Shown here piece by piece: positions 13,601-22,311 of a DNA stretch of 64,000 bases. The stretch spans positions 62,001-126,000 of the forward strand of contig WTXI01000057.1 of assembly GCA_022376515.1 (NCBI GenBank). The letters run 5' to 3'. The notes below the pieces were generated by a model, which did not search any database, was not told the DNA's origin, and worked only from the letters and a program-made list of their open reading frames with translations. The DNA is from Lactifluus volemus. Its lineage: Eukaryota > Basidiomycota > Agaricomycetes > Russulales > Russulaceae. A program made the position numbers and the translations under genes. Position 1 is the stretch's first letter. Every line of letters begins with the position of its first letter.

Positions 13601-14063
13601 CCGCCAACTTCAGCGACGCGATGACGACCTAGCCTCGATTCGAGACAACCTCTTCAAGGCTCGTCTCGCCTCCGTCCGACAATTCGAAAAGCAGTTCGAG
13701 AAGACCATTCGCGACGCGGTTTACACCCCCGGCACTCTCGTATTGGTGCGTAATTCGACTATAGAATCCGACCTCGGACGCAAGTCCAAGCCTCGCTATT
13801 TCGGCCCCATGGTCGTCATTCGTCGAACCCGCGGCGGTGCCTATCGTCTCGCCGAACTCGACGGCGCCGTCTCCAAGCTCCGTTACGCCGCTTTTCGCCT
13901 CGTCCCGTATCTCGCCCGTTCTCGCGCGTTTATCCCTGTCACCCGCATTCTCGATCGCGAAGATCTCGTTTCCGTCATCCGAGACGACGCTGACACCCCT
14001 GAAAACCAAAACGTCGACGTCCTGACCGGGGACGGTCAGATTTTAACCCCCCGGGAGATGTAA
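7692..14063 (+). CDS. Gag-Pol polyprotein of the Ty3/gypsy element
   Basis: One frame of about 2123 aa from ATG 7692; gag and pol are fused without a frameshift. After a long Pro/Ser-rich N-terminus comes a capsid-like region (about residues 230-410), an Arg/Asp-rich stretch, and a CCHC zinc knuckle of form CX2CX4HX4C near residue 605. The aspartic protease has DSGS near 882; the reverse transcriptase has active-site FVDD near 1306 in place of the usual YVDD; RNase H follows (about 1475-1590); the integrase has an HHCC zinc finger (about 1730-1770) and a DDE core with IDTM, VTDNGT and NGIVE. A GPY/F-like module ends the protein; I see no chromodomain. No stop or frameshift interrupts it. Function: copy-and-paste transposition through an RNA intermediate. 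Confidence 0.95.
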   Translation: MKKKSKVLPPRDNLGQFTKTAPPTKTTPPAASSSRLSPNRPIGNPSVSISQATPPSSPLPTSPNPSSDQDHFSYPPSPSAAQSIPGSFSPTSSRSSVPFSVLVSAASTRFDSAPVSTVESSAVPSPLDSRPPSPQPHNQFHFPSVPDPVDASSESSPSPTTSTLRLPPDQPPTPPVSNSSLPSTAHVPAQAQAQPPPVVAPIVRHLPNNMAQPATGPASLPPPRSNRAPFFSGRVSDPLSDFLQEYEELADSHQLNPREKVESILRYIPINMKDLWKSRPGFATHDWALFRQSLEEAYPARGFQNRHSKQQLHDLVKKTSQYRMRDEDDVLEYYRRFFFIATPLVDSLDITTKDRDYAFWYGFHADDRRLMSNRLDVKFPDRALTQAYPWEDVLKVARTILSGPEPPPLSLWEEPRDFRERPPRDFEDLWDSRDPRESGQERRPYERDRERESYHRDSRDYQGTRRDRQPYERKRERDPPYPDDYLRDTTPYSRSTPAVETKKVRFRDQAREEEPDIEELLDKMHGLSVRDRTYASLFNKCIRYFPDFAQTLPKPEITRDGSLSSNFAYSSAPTSAPTAPSIPAASTPADPSYFLPRPDNCAFCSLYTHRIRTCPTAQEYCRTGRASVQEDRLCLPNGHPIPRGPGNLKSRIDAWIAAQGPSSTSSLLTPATPGLKSTLHTSARIEEMVESHIFEVVEFSEVNEEPEESEDESLDIFEVFAAERKKREARATKLPELAPPSARPSARTTAPPSEQFTPPIANPTAKIPQANTPPTRSSPQYRYQSNAEDQKLTDQLMTWFMDGKLNQITPAHLLAASPVIRKELAEKLKTRRVETHSLEEALGAISDDTPPAEVTTLCVAESSLLLQEVDVLVNGLVLEAGVLDSGSQIIVIREDLARDAQVAINPRRRLEMEAASGTVSWTLGCAENLCMKIGNISFQVQAHVVQRAPFRLLLGRPFHSLLRCRLEDHPNGHVQVSLRDPSDPFHEISIPSRPRKSHVGYLGTFSLLASVSPPHIDGYDAYQVTARAPISAPPVVSSTSILAYKKVAKKVRPVPASLPEDFRTIRRIPVDPLLSLPPLPSYAPDFVPGERLTQERLDDLQLNRFDFLWPEELKLLQHILLLNELGLAWTEAEKGRFRDDYFAPVKIPVIEHVPWAHKNIPIPSGILDDVIQIFKDKFAAGVYERSDASYRSRWFCVKKKCGALRLVHDLQPLNAVTIRNSSVPPLADQLIEGMAGRSCYSMLDLFVGYDHRSLDVSSRDLTTIQSPIGAVRLTCLPQGWTNAVAIFHDDVTFILEPEIPHVARPFVDDCAIKGPPTRYEISGDTYSTIPANPGIRRFIWEHLNDVHCVLHRLGCAGATVSAKKLFIAVPEVIILGHKCNYEGRIPDDSKIAKIRDWPPCKSLTDVRAFLGTTGFMRIWIRNYSAIARPLVDLTRKGETFIWDDRHDAAMQALKDAIIDSPALISIDYSSDRPVYLAVDSSVRGVGWILSQECPDGTRRPSRFGSISWNEREARYSQAKLELYGLFRALCALRLHLVGVRNLVVEMDASFIRGMLNNPDCQPNATINRWIAAIHLFDFKLTHVPAKKHHGPDGLSRRAPVEGEDADEGDPEEWIDTTLALGIWVLSGLAEPSPPPALVHSLKDSVPDAPPTFPTTERFSKGDTEIALIRDYLRTLKIPPDLPETTPEKFLRRARRFSLIDGQLWRLRGQGLHQLYIPPNERLALLRDAHDRLGHKGFYSTHRTLLDRFWWPSLEQDVKWYVETCHECQLRQTTKIRIPPTVDLPAPLFRKAYIDTMLMPHAAGFRYIVQARCSLSAWPEWRALRTETGRTLGTFIFEDILCRWGAVAEIVTDNGTAYVAALDWLAHKYNIHHIRISPYNSRANGIVERQHRTIRDSLVKACEGDISKWPAAAPHVFWADRVTTRQSTGYSPFFMAHGVEPILPFDITLATFLVPNLTKPLSTADLIATRARQLQRRDDDLASIRDNLFKARLASVRQFEKQFEKTIRDAVYTPGTLVLVRNSTIESDLGRKSKPRYFGPMVVIRRTRGGAYRLAELDGAVSKLRYAAFRLVPYLARSRAFIPVTRILDREDLVSVIRDDADTPENQNVDVLTGDGQILTPREM

Positions 14064-14939
14064 GGTAGGCTCAGCGGCTGGGCCTGAAATCCGACATCTT
14101 CGACCTCGCGCCGGCCCTCAACCACGACCCGATTTGGACGTCACACCTTATCTCGACTCCGCGCTCCTCACCTTCGTTCGCCTCGACATCGACCAACGCC
14201 GACACACTTTCGGCCGATGCGGAGACTCGCCAAGAATACCCTCAACCCCCTTTACTTGTACATACCAGGTATTGCCCGCTATTGGGACCTTTTACCATAC
14301 TCTCTTTGGACTACTCATTTTTGCTGGACCTGTTACCTTAACTCCTTTCAGACCTTTCCTATGGCCGGTACTACGAGATGACGCTCACGATCGCGTTTAC
14401 TACTCTACTACCGCCCTCACTTTCCCCGTTTTGGATCATCGAGCGCCCTCGCGCGAGGCCTGAGCCCATCGGGGCGTTGTCCAATACAGCGACCCGACGG
14501 CCGACGCCTTACAGACCTACATCTACTATTCCTTTTTCTTCCTTTTCTTTATACTCTCGTGTTTCACCCTTGCCTCCTGAATTACAGTCTTGAGCTAACT
14601 ATTGAAACTTGCTATTTTCGTGGACTCTAGTTATCTATCTCAGATCTGCAGAAAAGTAGTTATAAGGCCTTGCTCATTGGCCTGGAAGAGCATCCAATAA
14701 ATCATTCGTCGATTCGGATCACTTTGTCTGCTTAAAAGAAATCAGTCTCGTTTCCCCTCTTCTCGTCTCTATCAGTCTACTTTTCGTCTCGTTTCGTCTC
14801 CGCGTAGCGTTCTCATTCCGAGCGCCTCGTGCCCCCTGTTCCGAATCGTCCCGCAAGCGCCCTCGTCGTACCCTCTCTCTCCTGCCTTAACCGGCCCCTC
14901 TGTCTTTCGAACTCGCCCGGGCTCCCAAGAGCTCGTACA
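14059..14939 (+). repeat. 3' long terminal repeat
   Basis: 881 bp, identical to the 5' LTR as far as compared by eye. It overlaps the last codons of gag-pol, whose TAA stop at 14061-14063 lies just inside the LTR. The purine-rich GGGAGA directly before it (14053-14058) is a candidate but short polypurine tract. Confidence 0.95.
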
Positions 14940-14943
14940 ACGT
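14940..14943. repeat. Target-site duplication (right), ACGT
   Basis: Right partner of the duplication at 6709-6712. The sequence after it (GAAG, then the homologue of the paralogue's first intron and exon) continues the interrupted DUF6535 gene. Confidence 0.9.
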
Positions 14944-15072
14944 GAAGATACTGTTATCCGAATGACGATGAGAGTTGGCCCTCGAAAAACTCTAGCAAAC
15001 GACTTATCAACCTTGAGGCAATGACAGTGGGAGACCGTGTTCGAGGTCGTCCTTAACTGGGTGCCTATCCAT

Positions 15073-17114
15073 AACCTCAGATAATGATGACCCTGCACAG
15101 AGAGATGGAGGGCGATGAAAAAGGAGAAGGTTGACCAGCATAAGTGTGAATATTGGTTAGTATTTAAATGAAGGCGCCAATGAAACTGGCTCGTGCGTCC
15201 TCAAAGCTATACAATAAAGGAGAACAAAGTTGAACTTGCTCGGGCTCTTTTAGGATGCCAGGGATGCGGCGCGGTACTCGCAAAGCTCAATTCTCGGACC
15301 ATTCAGAATAGGTTCGGCCTGTCAAGACCACTGGCAGAAGTATGGCATACTCAGATGCAGTCCCTGATGTTTGCCGTGTCAATGACAAGACAATTATAGT
15401 GAAATGGAGCGGCTTTAAGAGGGCGAACGGGAGTTGACACGAGATATCGAACGCCACGATTTAGATGTCGATTTCGACCAACGCGCCCCGACTTTTACCA
15501 CGACGCGATAAATTGAGATGAAGAGCTTATGTAGACGGTGGTCTCGTGCATGCAGACAAGGCTACAATTTCGTATTTCAGTGAGAATAAAAAGGAAAAAG
15601 GTATTGGAGAAAGACAAACTTAAAGCTTCAAATTAGCTTTAAAGCTTCAGTGTCTTCGATACGGTCGGAAAACACTTCCGATGACGCGATGTCGGTTCGG
15701 GACTCCCCGCCTCATACTGTTCGAGTTGCCGCGCTCGGTTAGGTCGTCCTGAAGGGGAATTATGGCGGCGTTGTGGTGTTCTCAAGACGCCGCCTGGTCA
15801 AAGAGAAATAAACAAAATATGCCCTAAAAACGGCCAAAACGGCCGAGTCAACTTACAAATGCCAGTTCGTGAAAGGTCTTTCAAAAGGCAACATTCAGGT
15901 AGCGGCCACGGCCCGTTCCTTACCGAATGCCCTAAACCCAGCGGGTCCTCAGTAACCGACGCACGGTCCAGGCGTCGCTCCACCCTCATCATCGGTCAAA
16001 ATCCATCAAGCCATTCGCTGAACCTGAGAAGAACAGTTTAGACGAAATTTCTGGAGACTCGGAACAACTTGACGGCCTATCAGTTATAAACTTTGAAAAG
16101 ACCAGGCCTCACGCTTATTAGTATTGTGTATTGCAAGAATTTCGAAGTTCAGGCCTGTTCAGCAGACAGCTGCCAAAACGCCCAAAGTAATTCACACAAG
16201 CGTCGAGAAGCCGGCAAGAATACATAAGTTACATTCCAGCATTCTTCCATCGATCCCGATCGGTGACTCGGAACACCATCGGAAGAATGGAAAGGGTGGA
16301 CCGGGTGCCGGCGTCGCCGCCGTGGGACTGTTAGATACTTTGTGGCTCTTTCGACGAGACTCAAGTCCGGCTGAGCCTGTCGAGACTCGCTTGCAGCCGC
16401 AAAACTTCAGGTTGAAGTTCTATCATATGTGGACATGCTATGCCCAGAACAATTTGAGAAAGTTAATGTCCATGATCAGCGCGGTGGTAACTACAGTAAC
16501 CGGTTATTAACAGGTACAAGTCAATTCCAATCAATTAACCCTCGTCACGTGATAAATTACCAGTTACCCGTGCAACGCCCGCTACCTCTACCTCCGAGTC
16601 GCTGGCACCTTCAAACCCCCTCAGCCCCCCAAGACTAAACGAAAACGCTATAACTGCCACTAAACCACTTACTGATCACGCATGTAGCCTACCAGTATCC
16701 ACACCGATCCTCGCGCTCATCAACACCACTTGTACGCGCTGGGAGGACATATATTAACTGTCAGTGATGCGTGATGCCAATAATATCACGCTGTAGTCAA
16801 AGTTTTCGTTGGTGGGGAGCTATCGTACCTGAGTCTTCCCATACCGGGACGCGTGTAAAGTGCATTTTCTCCTCGGCCCCTCCCCCCGTCTCCCTCGCGG
16901 CTCCAGTTGAAATCTCACTTCGCCTCCAGTATTTTGCGCTCAATTAGTGCCTCATTTCAGCTAAGACCGAGAATGATGCATTTTCCAAAGAAACTACGTG
17001 ACAACTACATACACTAGTTTAGCCTAAGCTAATTTCAAGTCCTTTTACACGAAATACAATCAGTAGAACGTTTCCGGTCATATGTCGTCTCGTAACCCAT
17101 CATATCTTGATTTT
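15073..17114. other. Intergenic between the two DUF6535 loci
   Basis: About 2 kb without a supported gene. A few short open frames (for example near 15193-15399 and 16124-16510) show no recognisable motif. The stretch near 15100-15190 resembles the region upstream of the paralogue (19380-19450), so the shared promoter part is short. Confidence 0.4.
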
Positions 17115-19370
17115 TCATAACGACTCTGTCTCGACCATGGTAGACTCGGCTCGAGTGTGACCAGACTTAAAAACCTTCGTCCACTCGCCATCAAGGTCGA
17201 CCGCGCGGTGTCGATGATGAAAGCCTCGTGCCACGTCTTGCACGGGGTCATATGCTGTCATAACCTCGGCACGGTCAACGAACCGGTTCTTCAAATCATC
17301 TGGTGCGTCCGACACATCCAGGCCGCGACAGATCACGTTCATGATCGCGTTGAGCTCGATTTTGTGTAGCACGTCAGAGCCGGCCTCCATCTGCGACAAC
17401 AACGGGAGGGCGTTGGACAACAAGTTGGCAGCCACCGCGAGCTGCAGGTGGTCCTTCTTCTTCGGAGTGAGATATACCCGCATGTCGACGGGGGAGACAT
17501 TCAATTGACGCTGGAGGAGTGAGGATGCCTCGGATTCGGGACAGTGCCACCGCTCATTGCACCACATCGCGGCGATTATTGCCTGAACACAATGGGCATG
17601 AAACGCGATGAGAGGGCTCAAATCCGTGACCGAGTTCACTGCATTTGTCCATGCCTCAAGTGAGACTGGTGCCCATGAGTTGTTTGTTATCTCGATCCAC
17701 TGGTCCAAAATCGCATCACAGTGACGTTTGGCAGTCTCTGGGAAACACCAGATAGCTCCGAGGCAGGCGGCACGACGTTGTTTTCTTATCTGCTCTGGCA
17801 GAAGATTACTTGAGCATGTCGTGAGTAATTCGTGCGTGACCTTATTGATAGATTTGTGCATCTTCTTTCCGAGACCTTTTGAATATTGGCTGGTCGAGTC
17901 TTTGAAAGCGCCCGGGAGTGCATTGAGGAACTCCTCTTCCAGCTCGTGGTCTCCATCAAGGGAAATTAGCGTCCAACGCAGCGCGCGCGCGTCCCTTTTC
18001 CAATCGAGACCGAACGCCGTCTTCTCGAGCGCTCGGCGCATACCCAGAGAAATGTTTATCCGGCGTTCTCGCATAACGTCGCCCTTACGATGGATCCAAT
18101 CCTTGACTAGGGGTGCAGATGCCCTTACGAACCAGAGGAACGACGAAAGCGGGGTTTGATATGGCGAATTGGGATAGTATAATGGCATGATGCTAAGCAC
18201 CACATATAATGCAAGCCCGATGATGACCAGCGCAAGCAAGCAATGGGCGACGACGCGATTGATGGGGTAGAAGAAATCAACCAACCCGACGTAGAAAACA
18301 AGAAACGACGCATGCAGGAATGCGGGAAGCATTTCGACCGCTGCCCCGAGACCAAATTTCTCCACGCCCTCGTGAAAGAATGCGCGAATCCGCGCACGAT
18401 TCGGAGGTGCATATGGCCGAACCGCAGCTTGCACATATCTGCGGGTCCATTGCTGCATGAGAGTTGCCCATAGCGCGGACACTGTGCTCAGGGCGAGGCT
18501 GACGAACCACAGCACGTTCACGCGCACAGCAGACGCAGTGGGTGTGAAGGAAGATTGATCTGGAATACTGGCAATCAACGGCGTCGACAGGGTTGTTCCG
18601 TTGGAGTTCGCAGCCAACTGCTGGGAGATTTGGTTAAGGAGGAGATTGGTGGTGTCGGTTGGACTGCGTTGTAAGAGTGGGAAGCTGAGAATAGTAATAA
18701 AGGCAGCCACCGTTGCGGAGAAAAGACCGGCCTGACCAGAGTCTGTTCTTGAGTACGATCTCGGCGACTCTACTTTGAAAGAAATCGACTCACGAATACT
18801 AGCACCCCATTTGTATTCTCGGACCAGGTCTCTGAATGCTCCTTGTCAATCTTCTCTGCTTGATTGAGATAAAGTCCCCAGATCTTGGCAGACGGGTTGC
18901 CGTAGGAGGAGGTTTGAAAGGAAGAGGATGTATCTCTTCGAGGCCGTTCATTCATGCGCGACCGATTGTTCCTCGAAGCTCGCGCACCAGGGATCGCGTC
19001 GTCAACATCTTGGGTGAGTGGTGAGTGGACACATAGAGAAAAGTACAGTCTAATCCGGCTACGCACCAGGTGAGGCACCCTCTTCAACGTCTGAGTCGTC
19101 ATCGTCAGTATGCGTATACTGTGGAGGGCTGGTACCACGGGGAATCGAGGATGCATCGAGGGCCCAAGTGGCTGGACGTGAAGCGCGTGAAGAGCCACGA
19201 CGGGGAATTGGAGATCCATCGACAGCCAATGTGATCGAACGTGAAGGCACCGCTATTCAGGATGGGGATGAGAACTGGCCCTCAGCAGACTAGTAAAAGA
19301 CTTCTGTACCACGATGAAAAGATGGTCGAGGGCCATGTTCAAGGTCGTCCTGAATTCGTTCTTTACTCAT
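17115..19370 (-). CDS. DUF6535 multi-pass membrane protein, intact copy
   Basis: Four exons in phase: 19370-19310, 19252-19067, 19008-18794, 18731-17115, giving 692 aa; introns are 57, 58 and 62 nt. The N-terminus is polar with an acidic DDDDSDVEEG run. The DUF6535 core starts at AKIWGLYLNQAEK, continues through a first membrane segment (VFAGLFSATVAAF, across the third intron) and a second (VLWFVSLALSTVSALWATL), followed by the typical QQWTRRY. Two or three more hydrophobic helices follow near residues 285-380; the C-terminal 300 residues are soluble. Function of the family is unknown; it is abundant in Agaricomycetes. The start at 19370 keeps the DDLEHG peptide that the broken copy also has. 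All four frames are open, unlike that copy. Confidence 0.85.
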
Positions 19371-21039
19371 AACGGTGGGTGATGGGACGATGGGAAGAAA
19401 GTTGAGTAAAAATAAGCGCGAATTGGTTGTTATACTGTACAAATCACGGCGCCAATTAACTTGGCGCGTGCGGACCTCAAGGTTTGGAAGGAGCGTGGCC
19501 GAACCTCATTGATACTTTCACTGGTAGATGCCGTGATGCGAGGCGTCAGATACAGTATCCGGTCGAAGGAAGAGGGCCTGGCCCCGACAAGTCGCAATGT
19601 GAGGAGAGACCTTATCGTAATCGTCTTCATATGGATAAACACGGTACTAATGGAAGCTTCCGATACGTAAAGTGATCGATCGGAATCATGACGGAGGGCG
19701 CCACTCGGAGTCGAGTCGGAGATTCAGATATTCAGATGTTACCATTCTCTCTATAATGGAGCGGTAGAAAGCGTACCCTCTGGAAATACTGTATAATTTA
19801 TCTTGGCTGCCCAGCGCTTCGACTCACATGAGGTGTTCAGTTAATGCATGAACAGCTTTGAACGCACTGTACGCACATATAACACAAATGCTTCTCAGTA
19901 TGTAGCCCACCGAGATCGCCGTTCTTCTCTCACGAATTGTTTCTCTCTTTTGCCGTCGGCGGTGAAACTTAGACAGTGACGCTGATCGGCTGTAGAACGG
20001 GCCTGAGGTGACCCCACAACTAATGCTGCTGGCAGTGGGATACGGTGTCATGGATGGCAGAAATCTCCACGGTAAAAGACATGACGAATGGTAACCAGTG
20101 CTACTCTGTTGCATTGGTTGCCAGTGACTCGGTCAGATGCTCTGTGATATCATATTTTACTGTCCCACCGCCTTATGACAGCGCCCTTCAACCGGAGTAC
20201 CCTAATTACATGTGTTCGGATTTGGTCTTATTAGCGTCAGAAATTGTTTGACGGTGGGCAGACAATGTGACACAGAAAAAGTCGGTGAGATAGCATAGGG
20301 CCCGCGGTTGAATATTACATGTTACGTTTAATGTCATGTCCACGGTGCCAACTTTGTTTGCGGATCAAAAGCTCCCAAAGTGGCCTCAAATTTGTGGCCA
20401 GTCAAGGCCACCGCATATGTTTTTTATATGCGGTTCGTTATCGTCACAAAAAAGCGCGGATTTGCGGACGGATGGCTGACAAAGGAAAGATTGCACGTGT
20501 GTCATGACGTAATCTGCATACGTAAACGGGCGTGATTACGCCCTTTCAAGATAGGTAATTGCAAGCAAGCCAACTTACGTCCAACTCGAGGCAATTGTCA
20601 AAATCAAAATGGAAGTTCAAACGTCCAAAGGCTGAAGAACGGTCGGAAACTTACGTCTTACTGGATGGCGTACGTAGGCCCGTGTGCACAGGGCCGCGGG
20701 TGAGTTCGGACAAAGGGTGCAGGGGAATGAAAGGGGAACAATGAAGCTCCATACAGTACAAGCATTGATGTCAAATTCCAATGCTAGTAAGATTACTCGC
20801 ACACCAACTAGCACGAGAACTGAGGGAGGCTAAATACTGTTGGTACAATGTACTTCGTAGCATATCTTAAAGTGTAGCTAAGGTCACGGTATAATTAAAC
20901 ACAAAGGATAAGCATCAAATCGAAAGGAGAAACCATCGGAAACGATGACGCTTGAGGATCAATTGGGTGAGTCATGGTGGCGTTGTGGAAGTTGCAGCCA
21001 GGAATGAACAGAACGAGGCAGAAAACGAGGTAAGGTATC
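19371..21039. other. Intergenic, no gene recognised; small hairpins
   Basis: No open frame with a known motif. An 8-bp perfect stem with a T-rich loop lies at about 20411-20433 (CCGCATAT / ATATGCGG), and a short palindrome GGGCGTGATTACGCCC at about 20530-20545. I assign no function to either. Confidence 0.35.
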
Positions 21040-21972
21040 TTCCAAGATGCGACGATCGATAGAGGCTCTCGTTCACGGCTTCCTTCTCCATCAGCATGTC
21101 CTTCCTTAACATCTCCACTTACTGAAGGGCATAAGGGACACCATAGGGAGACTTGACGCTCCTGAGACGACAGTTAGTGCGGGAATAAATGCGAATCATC
21201 GCTTTGGAAGCTTTGCGGGCAACTTAAGAATTTTGTCAAGTGGTAGGTAATGTTTCCTTCAAGAATAGCTTCCTCTTAGAATGCTTCAGGCATATAAAGG
21301 GCCACTATTATTTCTATGCGCCGTTTGAGATGCTTGAAAGCGCAATGGAGGGCATCTTTATACAAGTATAGCTCATTCCTCCTGTGTTCCTTCGTGCGTG
21401 ATCCTCTTTTGAGGACTGGTGGTTGAGTCCTGGGCTCTACCTACGCCGTCCGCTGCGAAAAACGCAAAGTGGCGCCTCGACAGGATCCTCAAGCGCAAGG
21501 CAGAGCAAGGGGTGAAAATATGTGTAGCTGTTTATCAGGAAGTACGCATTTACTACCATCTCTGGCCCGTATGACAACTTACCAACTCTGCGCCACCCAA
21601 AGGTTGACCCATTGATAACAATTAACTTGGCTCACACCGAGGTAAGAGGGCCTATTACTGACCACAAGATCGTGCTCTGATTTTCAGAGAGCTCTCGAAG
21701 CCTTGCATCCAAACATTGCACGTATGCGTCACCCAAATCATATTGGGGCTAAAGGTAGCCATTTATTTTTCAGCCTAGGTGGCGTATTTATCTATTAGAG
21801 TCAATGTTTGGATGTCGTCGAGTATTGGGCTCACCACGAGAAAGTTGTTGTAGTTGACAACCATCGCGGCGGGCTCGATATTTGTTTTGGCCGTGAGACA
21901 CCAGAATCAGCCGCTTGCCGATGCACGTCCGACAGATTTCTCACGCACTGTTTTCCCAGGCCAAGATATCGA
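21040..21972 (+). pseudogene. Decayed 5' half of a phospholipase D gene
   Basis: The plus strand matches the first part of the intact phospholipase D gene at 53092-49527, including about 50 nt before its ATG (pseudogene ATG 21096). Recognisable pieces are the DWWLSPE-equivalent region, the [15 protein letters not shown] peptide, the LHPNIA segment and the first catalytic motif EYWAHHEKVVVVDNHR. Stop codons appear at once (MSFLNIST, Tyr, TGA), the intron acceptor before the LR(H)PK region is lost, and 8 nt are missing after DNHR. Similarity stops abruptly after FPGQD, so the second HKD half was never copied or is deleted. It sits just beyond the 3' end of NLR B. Confidence 0.8.
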
Positions 21973-22311
21973 GGTCCCTCCGGAATTGAGAGTCCGCCGC
22001 GGTCGGAGCTGCAACACCAATGCTACTGATAGCGGTCCATCGTCAGTCCAATACGGTATCAAGATAGGACTGTATTAGCAGAGCTCGAGCTCACCGCGAC
22101 GTCAATCTTGGCATCGGAAAATTATTCATAATTGGTTGATTGTAATTTCCTCCTCTGGCATAGGCCACTGGCATCAGCAAATCTTCACACTTTTGCGAGC
22201 ACCCACAAACTGTCTGGTCCTTTCAATTTCCCTGATGCAATTGGCAAGCTACAGTCTGGATAATTGCACACTGACAGAAGCTGTTACAGTGAATTAAAGG
22301 CATAACTGATT
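21973..22311. other. Gap between phospholipase D pseudogene and NLR B
   Basis: About 340 bp with no gene or repeat that I recognise; it would hold the 3' end of NLR B transcription. Confidence 0.35.

Larger units (their letters stand above)
6713..14939 (+). mobile_element. Complete Ty3/gypsy-type LTR retrotransposon
   Basis: An 8227-bp element with two 881-bp LTRs (6713-7593, 14059-14939), each starting TG and ending CA, and one uninterrupted gag-pol frame between them. It is flanked by a 4-bp direct repeat ACGT (6709-6712 and 14940-14943; five bases if the last A of the LTR is counted). The order protease, reverse transcriptase, RNase H, integrase is that of Ty3/gypsy. I found no difference between the LTRs in the stretches compared and their lengths are equal, so insertion is recent and the element may still be mobile. 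It lies antisense to the DUF6535 gene it interrupts. Confidence 0.95.
4715..15072 (-). pseudogene. DUF6535 membrane protein gene, split by LTR retrotransposon and carrying a nonsense codon
   Basis: This is the paralogue of the gene at 17115-19370 with the same exon plan. Exon 1 begins with ATG at 15070-15072 (MDRHPVKDDLEHG), is 61 nt like the paralogue's, and leads into exon 2, which is cut at about codon 24 by the element at 6713-14939. Exon 2 resumes at 6712 and ends near 6594; the next exon encodes the conserved KVWGLYLSQAEK stretch; the last exon runs to the stop at 4715. The family signature (NILWLISFAFSTVSALWATL) and later hydrophobic segments are present. A second lesion is TAG at 6166-6164 where the paralogue has CAG (Gln) in ISQQLAA. 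DUF6535 proteins are multi-pass membrane proteins of unknown function, abundant in Agaricomycetes. Both breaks make a full product very unlikely. Confidence 0.85.

Noticed and set aside
12885..13607. 240-codon minus-strand frame inside the retroelement
   Set aside because: It lies antisense to the integrase and has no known motif; the plus strand is clearly the coding one.
20411..20433. Hairpin with T-rich loop as a Pol III or small RNA terminator
   Set aside because: A stem of eight pairs occurs by chance at this scale and no RNA gene is adjacent.
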